From Hypomesus transpacificus (Eukaryota > Chordata > Actinopteri > Osmeriformes > Osmeridae): 64,000 nt of DNA. Of the stretch, positions 1 through 12,695 are shown piece by piece (positions within the stretch are counted from its first letter, which is position 1; the number at the start of each line of letters is the position of its first letter). The notes beneath the pieces are model-generated. The model made no database searches. It saw only the letters and a list, made by a program, of their open reading frames with translations, and was not told where the DNA came from. The DNA lies in the NCBI RefSeq assembly GCF_021917145.1, contig NC_061071.1:5165689-5229688 (forward strand), read 5' to 3'. The position numbers and the translations under genes are program-made.

Positions 1-2682
1 CCATCTGTTTAAATGTATCCATCCATCCACTTACTCATCCATTCATTATATTACGAATGAGTTCCAGTCACTAAACATTGATTTATTTTGTTCACATCAC
101 CACCACACATATTGTTCACGTGTCAGATGTCTAGGATTAAACTATCTGCACTTGAATACACGCATCTTCCCTTTTCACACTGTTCAATGTTAAACACATA
201 ACACTAAACACGAATGTTGTGTCTTGAAACTATGGAAAGCAGTGTGTAAACATACTTTCTAGTGTTTTGTGGGTCGTTCCGAAAAACAAAATGTTGTTGC
301 AATACTTCAAATGTGTCGAAAAGTAAGGAAGAAAGAAACGCAAACCCCTCAAGCTGCTATAGTCAACAAAGCTATGTGACACAGATTCATAGAATGTTAT
401 ATGATTGACACTCACCTGCCATTTTATACCCTAGCCCAGAGAAGATGCAGTGTCATGTCTCATAGGCTATGGTTTAATTTATAAGTGTCCAAACCTGTTC
501 TCTGTCAAATATGTTGACATTTCCTGTTGCCTGTACCCTGCGTCATCCCAGTGTGTTCTATCCTGTTCTGTCAACCGTAATATCTTTCAAAATCAGGATG
601 TCTCAATGGGGTTCATTTCTATGTTTGCTAAGTGGTCGACATGACTTTCTCGTGTGTGTTTGGTTTTATCCAACAGTAGACACATTGTGGTACAAAACAT
701 TTACTTACTTTGTGTAATCGGTAATCAGTTAAACCTAATTTTATTATATGAAGTTGCAACATTCAGGAAGAGATACAAGTTACAATACCCTGATGTAGTG
801 TTTGTAGACAGAGGTCAGTTTCACCTGTTTTCAAGTGTATTTCATTGAGTCTTGAGTTTAGGGTGATTTAAGTTCTCATAATGTTCCCACACAATGTTAT
901 GTCCATTCAGAAATTCTTAACATCCCAGATCACTGCGAAATGTATCTGAATTTTTTGCTCAGGAAGGTCAAGGAGTCTCTGTGTGACACATACTCACCTC
1001 ATCCTGGTCATTGATGATAATTGATGTTGACAACTCGCTGTTTGTGCAAGGTAGGACATGGGGTAATGCACAAGCAGAAATGGATATCTTACAAAATCGC
1101 AATTTGGCAAAACATGTTTGGGAACGTGAAACCATATGTTTTCCACATGGTGTATCGTATTCATGCAGCTGTTTCTATAACAAAGAAAACAACTCACATT
1201 GTTGGAATTTATTATGTGTTTTAGGTTCCCAAGGAAAAGATTTCTGGGAACTTGAAACTTAAAAAAATATATATATTGAGAAAGCACCAGTGACATACTA
1301 ACAACTACCAAAACAGAAAAGATAAACACAACATTCTACCTTTTCACAAAAGCACCTCTCCACCCACTCCTGTTCTCCTCTTCACATCTACTCCTCCTCC
1401 CCCCACTCAGATTGCTCACCTCCCCTTCCTGCATCCCCCCACCCCTACCCCCCTCCATTCTTGACCTCCCTCCCCGTGTTATAACAACCTGTTGCCAAAA
1501 GATTTCAGTTTTAGGACGGCAGTCCTCTCAAACCCATATCTCATGAATCTCAAACATCAATCACATCTTTCAAAGTAGACTGTGGAAATAAGCAGCGCCA
1601 ACATGACTGCAGTCATGTTGCAGACCCTGCCTCATCATACAGGCATGCTGACTGAAATAAACACTGTGGAGGGATGGAAATCCTCAGAATCCTTGACACC
1701 CTACAGCCTAAAGAACTTGAAGGGTTCCATTCCTAACCACTGAACATCAATTTAGATTGAATTATAGCTTAAGATCTTTAGAATGAAGACTGACGTCATC
1801 TTCAAGAATACTATAATTATCTTAGCATATGGCCTGAGATGTCTCATATCAATAAACACTTTTTGAAAATATATATTTTAACTAAAAACCTACGTTTTTT
1901 AAATGCTGGATACAGTGTCAATGTTTTTGTTTGTCAGCAAAGTGCTTGAAAGTGTGTGTGTGTGTGTACAGGAAGTACGGTACGCTTCTGATTCAACCAC
2001 CAACCTGCTAGGTCAACAAAGTATTTCATGTTGTGACCTGTGACTATCGCGTGACAGTATCGGGTAGCGCATCAGTTCCACAGAAGGACCAAAATTACAC
2101 TAGTAAATTCCTCATTTCAGTTTCTATCCTATCCTTAGAATGTCAAACACGTAGTCTCAAGATTAAATGTTTCCATGTCTCCCGTAGCTTTGCTACTTTC
2201 ACCAGAGAAACAGAAAGAGGAGTATATGTCAACAAATAAATGCCTACCACATGGGTCCATCCAAGGATGAATTTAGTTTGATAGATGATTTTGGATGGAT
2301 GGATCAGTTTGGATGAATGTATGGGTGGCCAAGTCAATCAAATGAGTCTACACTAAATGGCCAATTGTATGTGGACACGTGTGCTCTATTTTTCTTACCT
2401 ATTTGTTGAACATTGCCATGACAAATCACATACAGTGAGTGGTGTGAACACATTAGTGGTATTACATGTCTGAATGGTCTATAGAATCTTAAACGTTTCG
2501 CCAAAATCTCGACCTGTTAACCAACCTCAACAGAATATCGGCTATTTTGCAGCTTTTTTGTAATTAGGGAAGATAAAGGTATTGTCAAAGACAAAAAGGG
2601 ACATTTCAACCAGTTACATCCTTGAAAATACAATTTAAATAATAGGACTAAGACACAACCACACAGGGTTGATTACCCAGGT

Positions 2683-2862
2683 GGGAGTCAGATGGCTGAG
2701 CGGTTAGGGAATTGGGCTATTACTCAGAAGGTTGCTGGTTTGATTCCCAGCTGTGCCAAATTACGTTGTGTCCTTGGCCAAAGCACTTCACCCTACTTGC
2801 CATGGGGTGAATGTCCCTGTACTGTAAGTCGCTCTGGATAAGAGTGTCTGCTAAATGTAATG
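2683..2862 (+). mobile_element. tRNA-derived SINE (Leu/Ser-like head)
   Basis: The head has an RNA polymerase III A box (TGGCTGAGCGGT) and a B box-like GGTTTGATTCC about 45 bases later, the layout of a class II (Leu/Ser) tRNA. A body (GTGTCCTTGGCC, CACTTCACCCTACTTGCC) and a tail (GTCGCTCTGGATAAGAGTG, CTGCTAAATG) follow. The same element recurs at 8626, 31351 (reversed), 44673 and 45291, and as a headless piece at 38128. Confidence 0.85.
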
Positions 2863-3170
2863 ATTATGACAAACCTACCTACAGCAGACAGATTGTGATT
2901 GACGGACTGTTGTTGTGGTAGGTATTTATCGTGGGAAGTGTTCTTTTTGAAATGACTGAGTGCTTTCTTCATGACTTTTCAAAAGCATTTCACAAGTTTC
3001 TCTTTTTGAAGATGAAAAGCCATGTCCCTGTCTGGTCGGCCCTCCACCTCTTTGCTTTGATTCATAATGGCCTCAACTCCCCTTTTTATGATGGAACACA
3101 CACAGATTGGCTCTTGTGGGTGCATACTGAACTAGCGTTTGAAAAGTGTGTGTGTGTGTGTGTGTGTGTG

Positions 3171-3345
3171 CAGGGCCGGCGCGAGTACCTTCGCCGCCCT
3201 AGGCAAGATGTTCCAACAGCACCCCCCCCCCCTCCCCGCGCGGTGCGGGACAGTTAATTAATGGACACACTTCGGTATTTGGCACCCCCCTCTTCATGGC
3301 GCACTAGGCGGCTGCCTAGTTCGCCTATAGCAAACGCCGGCCCTG
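3171..3345. mobile_element. Small inverted-repeat DNA element (hAT-like MITE)
   Basis: The ends are exact inverted repeats, CAGGGCCGGCG on the left and CGCCGGCCCTG on the right. Further inside, GCCCTAGGC on the left pairs loosely with GCCTAGTTCGCC on the right. Both flanks are TGTGTGTG, which fits an 8 bp target duplication of hAT type but cannot be proved inside a TG microsatellite. At 175 bp it has no coding capacity, so it is non-autonomous. Confidence 0.7.
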
Positions 3346-4699
3346 TGTGTGTGTGTGTTTGTGTGTGTGTTTGTGTGCGTGCGTGCGTGCGTGTGTGAGC
3401 ATGGGTGTGGTTTATTCACTGCCAATTTACTGAGAAATTCACTGAGAAAACTTTGAACTGCGTTTGTATTCCTTCTAAGATGCAGTCCTTGGTGATGAAT
3501 CTGGCTAACAGGGTACCAGACAGGTGTGCGTGTGTATTCTTTTTCAGTGACACAATTGAACAGTATTCTTATAACTGCAGCCAAATAAGTATCACATCTC
3601 CTCTAATCATTACATCTTCTTAAGGGTACAGCAGAAAAGATGACTAAAGTTCATTAAGTTCAATTCAGTTCCACTGAAAGGGCTTTATTGGCATAAAATT
3701 TAAAAGATTCACGTGGGCAATGCAACTGAATAAGTGTGATGAGAGATAAAAAACAATGTCAGCTGTTTTCCCTGCTCTTTTTCTGTCAACCCTAACCCTA
3801 ACCCATGACAGCCCAATCTCCAGTGAGTACGTAGACTCACTAGGCCTGTCACTGCATGAGTTGGGATTCTACCTGTTTTCCTTTCAACACAGATATGGGG
3901 GAAGGGGAGGATTGCATCCACTATTCTATGTTTTACACTCACTATAACAGTACTGCAAAGTCAGAAATATCCTATTCTCTGGTTTTCACCCTATTATCTA
4001 TAAACCAAACCTGAATGAAGATTTATTGTATATGCATTCTTTGGCTACAAAAAATACAAAGACGTTAGGCTGTAGAATTGTGCCTCTACTGTGAGTTGAT
4101 TCTAAAGATGTATTCAGGCCTGATTTGTTGGGGTGGAATTGGTGATATAAGCCTAGACCCCCCACCCCCATCAGTTTGGTGGCAGCAACTATCTCGTAGA
4201 ATGCTGCCAAACAAGGTTTCTGTCAATTTGACCATAGCATTCCTACCAAACCTGGTATACCAGAACCGACCATAATTTATTGGGATTTATAGATTTTTTT
4301 GTATGATCGTTTATGAAACTGTAAGGCCAAGATAACAATTGACTGTACAGAGAAGGTCTGCTGAATTTGAGTGCAAAGATGAGCATGTGTGTCTGTCGCT
4401 GTGCACTAATTTAAGCTTTTTAATTGTGAGATACACAAACATAGTGTAACATAGCAATTAAAGAAAAAGAGGAACTTTTTGTGGGCTGTTATATCAATTA
4501 GGAACCGGAATGATCATTTTATTGTGGCCTATCGTTTGAACGGAAACATAATATTTTACCTCAATTTACCTTTAGCCTCAATGCTGATGGTGTGGCAATT
4601 AGGGTATTCTAATGCACTGTCGTTGAAAATCATGATCAACTGTTGTGTCAACCTGTTTTCACTTGGCCTTGGGGCTAGAGAACGTAAAATTCATTTCAG

Positions 4700-4882
4700 G
4701 CAATTCTGTTAGCAACCTTTGGGGTCCAGATTGAAATAAGCGGAAGAGAGACAGACGCAAGCCTCGGCGGAAGCGGTCTGTCAGGAAAGAAAAATCTGCA
4801 GCATTTGACACAAAGACGCCCGATCACATACAATATTATTTGACCGAACCGTGTTCCACACTTCATATCAGCGTCCGCTGCA
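4700..4882 (+). promoter_or_regulatory. Probable arpc2 promoter and 5' UTR
   Basis: This stretch lies immediately before the arpc2 start codon. I see no TATA box close by. The transcription start cannot be fixed from sequence alone. It is assigned only by position before a housekeeping gene. Confidence 0.35.
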
Positions 4883-7800
4883 ATGATTCTGTTAGAAATC
4901 AATAACCGGATTATAGAAGAGACGCTGTCTTTGAAATTTGACGGCGCATCCAATGGGTGAGAAATCATTGTCCCTGACTAGCTTAGCTATATATATATTA
5001 TCTAGCTGTTGAGCATTATATTATACCGGGCCAGTATCATCTTGATGATACACGAAAGTGGGGTGCATCTATTTGATCCTACGATATAGATATACCTATC
5101 GATACATCGATGCACACATGGTGCACTACGAAAATGGTTCCAACTGACTGACACATTCGCTTGCTATATTAGCCATCTATCTAGCTAGCTACTAGATAAG
5201 TTAGCCGCTAACCGAAGGTGGGGTGTGTCTGGTTAGCTGGGCGGGGTAGACAATCGGTACTGTTGAGGCTAATCTGTTTTGAAGACTGCTAGACAATTTC
5301 ACTACCTACAGATATTACAACATGCATATGTCGGCATATTTGACGGTACACGTGATTAGGAAGAAATGAGTGAACTGTATGTGTTCTGTTCCGTGCAGCT
5401 AGCTAGTTAGCTAGCTTATATCTGCTAAAGCTGCTACTGCGTTATTGACTGAAATGTGATTCAGCAAACTGCTGTCCAAGTTATCTGGCAGCCCTGTCAG
5501 AAATGTATTATGTTGTGAAATTGTCACAAGGCGTTGTAGGTCAGTTGTAAACTACTTACACATGTAAATCTTCCATTACTACTAGCCAGGTAGGTTGCTA
5601 GCCATCGCCCTTTCCTGCAACTTCCGCATTCCATTTGTCAAGCTGGGTCAAGTCAGTGCAGAGTTGCAAGCTCCCACTGTCCGTTTGCCGTGTCACTCCC
5701 TTAATCAACTGGTCAGGCAGTCTGCAATTGACTGTGTGAATTATGTTTTGTGTTCCAGCCATTGTTATTCATTTGTGAATTTGAAGGTCTGGGTTTAGTG
5801 TAATCGCAAAACCCGAAAAAATTGAATAGAAACCCATATATAATCTCATGTCACAATTCTGCTGTATGTGAACAGTTTCAAAGGTGTGTATCTCACAGAG
5901 AAATACTCCTCACTGTTTGCAGGACCAAACCTGAGGCGGTAGAGGTGACGTTTGCAGGTGAGCCGTTGTGACCATCCTCGTTATGACCGCTCCATGCACA
6001 CATACACGTACAAATGTATTTGTATCATTTTGTCTTTGAATAAAATGTCTTATTTAAGATTGAGTTGTTTGCCCCCAAAGTGCACATTTTACTGGAAGGG
6101 GTGGAGGGAGCATATGGAAGTGCTGGATTGGTCTTTAATGATGTGTGTCTCTCTGGGTTAGACTTTGATGGTGTCCTGTACCATATCTCCAACCCCAACG
6201 GGGACAAGACCAAGGTGATGGTCAGCATCTCCCTCAAATTCTACAAGGAGCTACAGGAGCATGGAGCTGATGAGGTAAAACACACACACACAGGCTAACA
6301 CCGAGATAGAAACACTGAAGTTACAGTCTTCAAGTACGGATGTGTTGTGGCTGTGTATTATACGTATGTTCTATATTGACAATATAGAATCTAGAATGTA
6401 TAGCAGAGATGGCGTGAAGGCCAGTCAGCGCCTTTACACTAGAAACATGTCATAATCCTTCACTTCCTTCTTCTCATTTGAGGCCCGGTTATCTCTTACC
6501 ATCACACCCCAGGCTCATACTGAGAGAGCAAGTAGCAAACACAACTTTTTCAGAGCTTGAATTCCTTTCAAATGTACCGTTGTGAGCTGCTTTGGGGAAG
6601 TTGCGAGCGGAGGTTAAGAAGAGACAACGATGCTGAATGTCTGTTCAGGCCTGAGTTTTTCACGCAGGCTAATCACAACCGTGAGTGTTCTCACCATGTA
6701 AGGAAGAAAGCAGCTTCAGAGGTCTCTTATAGAAACAGGAAGTGAGTCATTGTGGGAGAGGAAGTGCTGCGCAAGCTGGTGCTGCTTTAACAAGCTTTGT
6801 GGCTACCTTCCAGCTGCTCAGCTTTGAACCTCTCCCCTCATGTTTTCTATGGGCTTTAGTAGATGGCATAAAAGGGATATACGTCTTTGAACTTTGTTGC
6901 TTTCCCCCCTTGAGTACATTGAGAACCGTGCGGCTGAGATCAAATGTTCAGGGTTATAGAAGTGATTTTTGCCGTGCAGTTATTTTAAAAATACTTTTCA
7001 AAGTAGTGCATACAGTATGCATTTTGATGTGAAGTGAGCCATGTTCCAGCATGTTCCAGTTCCATGTAAAAATACATTTTCAGACACCAAAAGTCTGCAT
7101 CGCCCCAATCACTTCTTGGTGCAATGTAAATACAAACGCATACCATATTCCTTGCTTTGAACAATGTTTTAAAAACAACTGCACAATGTTCTAACATGTT
7201 CCAGTTTGCTGTGTACCCTCATGCCTACATCGCTCCAGGGAGAAAGCCCCTTGTTGTCAGCTCTGAATACCCACAGTCCTCGCATTCCTCACCTGAATTT
7301 GCATATAGGGCCATCTTATTTCAGACAATTCCACGCTGACAGGTGGCCATTTGATGTGAAGATACTTATCCTTCCCTACAATCACTCACTCACACATCCG
7401 CCCACCTCCGCAACCACTGTGGCCCCTATAGTCATTTAGCCATTGTGTTTTTTGTAATTCATGAATGCTATCGGTGTTCCTAACAGGCACTACCCTGCTC
7501 ACCTTTCTCTCTCTCTCTCTCTGCAGCTACTGAAGAGGATCTATGAGAACTACCTGGTTGCCCCTGAGGCGGGTGAGTGACCCTCCACCCCTTGTGCGCG
7601 CGGGTTGACTGGGGGTGACTGACTGGTCATCAAAACAGGCTGTGCAAGAACAGTGCAGCCTGAGGCAGTGAGGACACTAGCAGCCTGTCCTGTCAGTAGA
7701 GAAGTCCCGTCTTGTCTCCAACCCTCATAGCTGCATACCAGTTAGGCTGTTGTCGCATTCCATGCCTTTCTGCAATTGTTCAGTTGGTTTTATCAAAGAG

Positions 7801-10800
7801 AATAAGCAAGTTGCTCCTTGTGAAGTGCCCTTGGTTTGGAAACACGCCAGCTGGTTCTTGTAAAAGGCTTTTCTGACAATGGGATGTACACTGAGTTCAC
7901 TTACTCCAGACAAAAACGTAGTAACAGTGTGTTTATTTAGCATAAACTTTTATTTAGGGCTGTGAAGTGATAAAAAATGTTAATCAAATAAATCACAGGT
8001 TTCTGTGGATTAATCATGATTAATTACATATTAAAATGTTCCCGAATTTTTGTCATTAGTGTGCGTCTTTGATTTTGCGGTACATTGATGCTCGAGTCAC
8101 CCGTTGCCACTCGCAAAACTTTGGTGAACCCCTCGTCCTCAACAATATCAATCGGTCTACAGCTTTTTGCAATAAATTTGGCAACTGTGCTAGTCACCTT
8201 AGTGAGGGCCCTACGCTGTTCAGTGAAGGTGGTTTGGCGCGTTCTACTTGAACTCCCCTCGTCGACCAACGCATGCTTTGCGTTGAGGTGGTAAAGGTTA
8301 CTTTAGGCTGGTATTGCTTCGGTGAAACGATAACATTCAGTCATTTAGCATTCAGTCATTTAGCAGACGCTCTTATCCAGAGCGATAACGTCTTCCCGCA
8401 GAGTGTTGGAAGACAGTGTTTATTGGATGTTGCATCTTAGTTTTTTTGGAACACGCACTTCTCATCCAGAAGTTGCAGATAAAAGACAAAGTGGTGTATA
8501 TAGAGGGGGATTTAAACCTGAGACCTCCAGCAAACGTGCAGTCAAACTGCAATGCCACTGAGCCCTACCCACGTATCAGCCACTTGATAAAAGGATCCGA
8601 AAATGAGAACAAAAAAAGTAAGTTTGAGTCAGATGGCTGAGCGGGTAGAGCATCGGGCTAGTAAAGGTTGCCAGTTCGATTCCCAGCCGGTGCACATGAC
8701 GTTGGGTCCTAGGGCAAGGCACTTCACCTTACTTGCCTCTGGGAGAATGTCCCTATACTTACTGTAAGTCGCTCTGGATAAGATGACTAATGACTAAATG
8801 TAAATGTAAACTGAAAATGAAATGAATGGAAAATGAAACTGCTGAACATCCCTGTTTGTCATTGGCCGTCTCCTAGGCTACAACGTGTCCCTGCTGTTCG
8901 ACCTGGACTCCGTGCCAGCCAATAAGGAGGAGGTGGTGCACCAGGCGGGCATGCTGAAGAGGAACTGTTTTGCCTCAGTCTTTGAGAAGTACTTCAAGTT
9001 CCAGGAGGAGGGCAAGGAGGGAGAGAAGAGAGCCGTGGTCCATTACAGAGATGACGAGTCCATGTAAGTGGCCTGTGCACTGCCTGGTGAAATGGGACAC
9101 TATTCCAGGGGGGTGATGAACTGTTTTGCCAAACCACCTTTGAGATAACCTTTTGGTGCGGTTGGCATCAGTTATTTGTAGAAACGTACAAATAACTTTG
9201 GTTTCTCCTCAGCCGAGTGGAAAACACAACTCCTCCTTTGTTGGTCTGAGGTGATGGAATGTTCTGTTGCAGAATGGCCTTGTCACCCAGGGAAACCAAT
9301 GAGTTCAAAGTTTGACTGTAAATCTCCCTCTGGGGACTTAAAGTACCTCACAGAGACGTATATAGTCGCAGATTGATTGTTTTTAAAGCATTTGCGACAG
9401 ATGTTTGATTTGTGTCAGAGTTTAGACTTTGCCTAGTGTTCTTTGGGTCATATTGTCCTCGGTCAACTAAACCAAACGCATCCCCTCTCCTCAGGTACCT
9501 GGAAGCCAAGAAGGACAGGGTGACTGTGGTGTTCAGCACCGTCTTCAAAGACGACGATGACGTCATCATCGGGAAGGTCTTCATGCAGGTAGGCCACGCC
9601 TCAACAGCTCTCATGAGAGCCGGGAATCACGTTTTTTGCCGATCCACGCAATTACACATACGTCAGCATCTGGACTGCTCGATTGGCTCTCTGCACTGTC
9701 AATCCTCTCCACTGCGGATCTGATTGGCTGTGTGTGTGTGTGTGTGTGTAGGAGTTCAAGGAGGGCCGGCGGGCCAGTCACACGGCCCCCCAGGTTCTGT
9801 TCAGCCACCGGGAGCCACCCCTGGAGCTGAAGGACACGGACGCTGCTGTGGGAGACAACATTGGATACATCACCTTCGGTATAAGCCAACACTAGTCAAC
9901 ACACTGGTCTCCAGTGTTGTCCTTGGACCAGATCTGAGAACCATAATAAGATCCTGGTTTGCCCAGCCCCTAGATAACTGGTCGTTGGTCCTGGTCTCCC
10001 AGGAAGTTGCTATGTCCCAGTAGTCCTGTGTTGTGGAAAGTCTTGAGCCATAACCTGGATACATCAAGTTGTTCTTTTGTGACTTGAAGAAGTGACTAAC
10101 CTGATGCCGTTTTGGGTTTCAGTTTTGTTCCCGCGCCACACCAACGCCAACGCCAGAGACAACACCATCAACCTCATCCACACCTTCAGGGACTACCTGC
10201 ACTACCACATAAAGTGCTCCAAGGTTCGTACTAACGAGCACACCACACCTGCACTACCACAGTCTTCCAAGGTCTGTACTAGTTAGTATCCGAACTACTA
10301 CCCTAACTGCTACACTTACTTCTTTCCCTACAAAGTACTTTGAGGTCAGTATCTCCCATGAAACCCTTAGTTTACAACTAGCCCTCAGTACTGGCCTACA
10401 TACCTTGCCAGGTATGAACTTGTGCTTCCTGCTTGGCTACACTTCAAGCCCTAGAGCCATTTCCTCACGTTAGCTGACCAGCCCAAAGGCAATTCACCGA
10501 AACGGGTACAGTGGACAGTTGGGGTGGGACAAAGAATCGAACTCTGGGTATAATTACACAGCTTCCTTGGATGTCTGAGGTTGTGAAAGAGTGTGTGGAT
10601 GCTTCACTCCTGGCTGACCGGACAGACCGGAATCAAAGACTCGCTGTTACTGTAAAATCAACATGGAAGAGACGTCAAGGTGGTTTTGATGTTGTCATAC
10701 TGTTAAGTGTGTGTGTGTGTGTGATACCCCCTGGCTTTAGGCCACAACAGTGTGTGTGTGTGGCTGTGCGTTCACAGTGTGTGTGACAGGAGACAGATCT

Positions 10801-12345
10801 GATCTAGATCTTAATTAAAGCTCATAAATATCAGTGTCAGTTCGATTGTATCTTCATTGGCTGTCGGTTTGTCTCCCGTCTGTCTGACTGCCGGTACGTC
10901 TGTCTCTCCGTCAGTCTGCTTCTCTAACCCCTGTGTCGGGTCATCTCTGCAGGCCTACATCCACACACGCATGCGGGCCAAGACCTCGGACTTCCTGAAG
11001 GTGCTGAACAGGGCCCGTCCCGACGCTGAGAAGAAGGAGATGAAGACCATCTCGTAAGTTGGGCTGCTAGAGCCCTCACTGCTCCTCCTCACAGCTGGGG
11101 TCTCCTTCTCCCCCTCTCCTCCTCCCCTCTCCTCCTTCTGCTTCCACCACACTCCTCCGGCCTCCCTGCCTCTTTTCCCCTCGCTTCTCCTTCCTTTCTC
11201 CTCCTCCTCCTCTGCCTTCACCACTTCCTTCTCCACCTTCCACCTGTGTCCGTACTAGAACCTAGAAATGAGGCTGGGTGGGGATGTATGTATGGGATGT
11301 ATGGGATGGTTTAGCTCTACTCTTCTCACATTTCTCCAGACAGACCCATTATCTGAATCCGTTCACTCTCAATCTCATCTTGGATCTCATCATTCCGATG
11401 TTGGCCAACCGAAAGAGAGACCTGCAGTTTCTGTGATCGCTATCTCTGCCCAGCATTTCATTTTACACTTACTTGAATACCAGCTCAGCATTACAAATAT
11501 GTTGTGGTTTGGCGCGTGTGTGTTCCTGTAATGCTGTGAATGCATAGCCACACACACTGTTATGGCCCTGAGCAAGGGGGTATCAGACATACAATCACAC
11601 ACACACACACACACACACACACTTAGCCACTTAATGTTCTTCCTATTGGAAAGTCCTGTTTGTGTGGCTACCGTTCACTAGCCTAGGCGGTCGTCTTTGA
11701 CAGTGCTGGCAATATTTGAACACATCCGTGATCAGGATTCTAACAAGCCCCCATCCCCACTACACAAACACTGTCCTCCCCCTGTTGGCACACACTGGGT
11801 TCAGTGTGGTCGCCCCTGACAGAACAGCCCTTGTCACTCGGTTAATGTGTAATGCAGATACTATACTGCAGGTGATTGTTTGGGGGGCAGGGTTACCGTT
11901 GGCAAATACAGTCAAATGCCTAGGAGCACCGGACCCGACCTTTTAAAGCAAAACAAACACAGTTTCACCGACTGTTAAATACTATTCGAGTAGATGTGTG
12001 TTGTGGAGCAACTTCTCATGAACCATACGATGGTTGTGCGTATAGGTGGAGGCAAGGGATTAGTTAACCCTATACTTGCTGACTGAAGGATCAGCTAGCT
12101 GTGTAGATGGATCGTTTGGGTGTTTGTTATAGCCCACAGGCTGGTTTCTGCACCGAGGCATTTGGAAGATACATTACGTGTGTATTATGGTTTACATAAT
12201 GTGCCTGTTGGTAAGTGTTTAATAATCCTCCTGGAGATGCTGTCTGCATGCCTGAGGGTGTTGTGTCTGAGTAAGAGCTTTGTTAGTGGTGGATTGTAAC
12301 ATTGTGTGTGTGTGTGTTCACAGGGGCAAAACGTTTACCCGCTGA
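4883..12345 (+). CDS. arpc2: Actin-related protein 2/3 complex subunit 2 (p34-Arc)
   Basis: Ten exons join in frame to 299 codons plus stop: 4883-4956, 5923-5957, 6162-6274, 7527-7572, 8877-9063, 9495-9588, 9752-9878, 10123-10223, 10953-11053, 12324-12345. All introns are GT-AG. The product starts [15 protein letters not shown] and ends KTISGKTFTR, near-identical to vertebrate ARPC2 (300 residues in human, one more at the C-terminus). Diagnostic stretches include [29 protein letters not shown] and [22 protein letters not shown]2 and ARPC4 form the core of the Arp2/3 complex, which nucleates branched actin filaments at the cell cortex; ARPC2 contacts the mother filament. Exon 2 is only 35 bp, so a frame-based search would miss it. 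Introns hold SINEs and a TG run beside the exon 7 acceptor. Confidence 0.97.
8332..8576 (-). mobile_element. tRNA-Cys-derived SINE
   Basis: Read on the minus strand, the head is like tRNA-Cys: GGGCTCAGTGGCATTGCAG (A box region), then TTTGACTGCA (anticodon stem-loop with GCA), then GAGGTCTCAGGTTTAAATCC (T arm and B box). The other end carries the tail CGCTCTGGATAAGAGCGTCT shared with the Leu/Ser-like SINEs. It lies in arpc2 intron 4, antisense to the gene. The tail end has a short duplicated unit (CATTCAGTCATTTAG). Confidence 0.75.
8626..8808 (+). mobile_element. tRNA-derived SINE (Leu/Ser-like head)
   Basis: Same family as the copy at 2683: A box TGGCTGAGCGGG, B box AGTTCGATTCCC, body CAAGGCACTTCACCTTACTTG and tail GTCGCTCTGGATAAGA. 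It lies in arpc2 intron 4, about 70 bp before exon 5 and 50 bp after the antisense tRNA-Cys SINE. Confidence 0.85.
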
Positions 12346-12466
12346 GGCTGGTCTCCTTACGTGCACTCGGACTCCCAGGACACGCACAGTCGCGCCACAT
12401 TGGACAGGACCTCCCCCCCCCCCCCCCTAGCCTGATTGCGAGTGCCCAGACTTTTTTTGTTTTAAT

Positions 12467-12492
12467 AATAAAGTTGGCTCCTTCAAAATAAA
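12467..12492 (+). terminator. Duplicated poly(A) signals of arpc2
   Basis: AATAAA occurs at 12467-12472 and again at 12487-12492. Each is followed by GTTGGCTC, so a 20 bp unit has been tandemly duplicated. They lie about 120 bp after the arpc2 stop codon, a normal distance for a short 3' UTR. Confidence 0.7.
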
Positions 12493-12499
12493 GTTGGCT

Positions 12500-12658
12500 C
12501 TTAGGAAAATCGAGGCGTAAAAGAATAAAAAGGGCATTCCTTGCTTTGCATACTTAGATAATTATTAGTCCTATATAAATATATATATGAGAAGAAAAAA
12601 AAAGAATTTTTTGATACGATATCTTTTACTCCATTTGGTACTCTTGCCTTGCTCTCTC

Positions 12659-12695
<37 letters not shown>

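Larger units (their letters stand above)
1..4690. other. Intergenic DNA, no gene recognised
   Basis: No open frame here looks like a known protein or joins to others by splice sites. The stretch is AT-rich with a pyrimidine-rich patch near 1350-1480, a perfect 22 bp palindrome at 1599-1620, a SINE at 2683-2862, a small inverted-repeat element inside a TG microsatellite at 3171-3345, and a short telomere-like patch (two to three CCCTAA units) near 3789. Around 2345-2380 is a stretch resembling a Tc1-type transposon end, but I could not find its partner. Confidence 0.6.
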
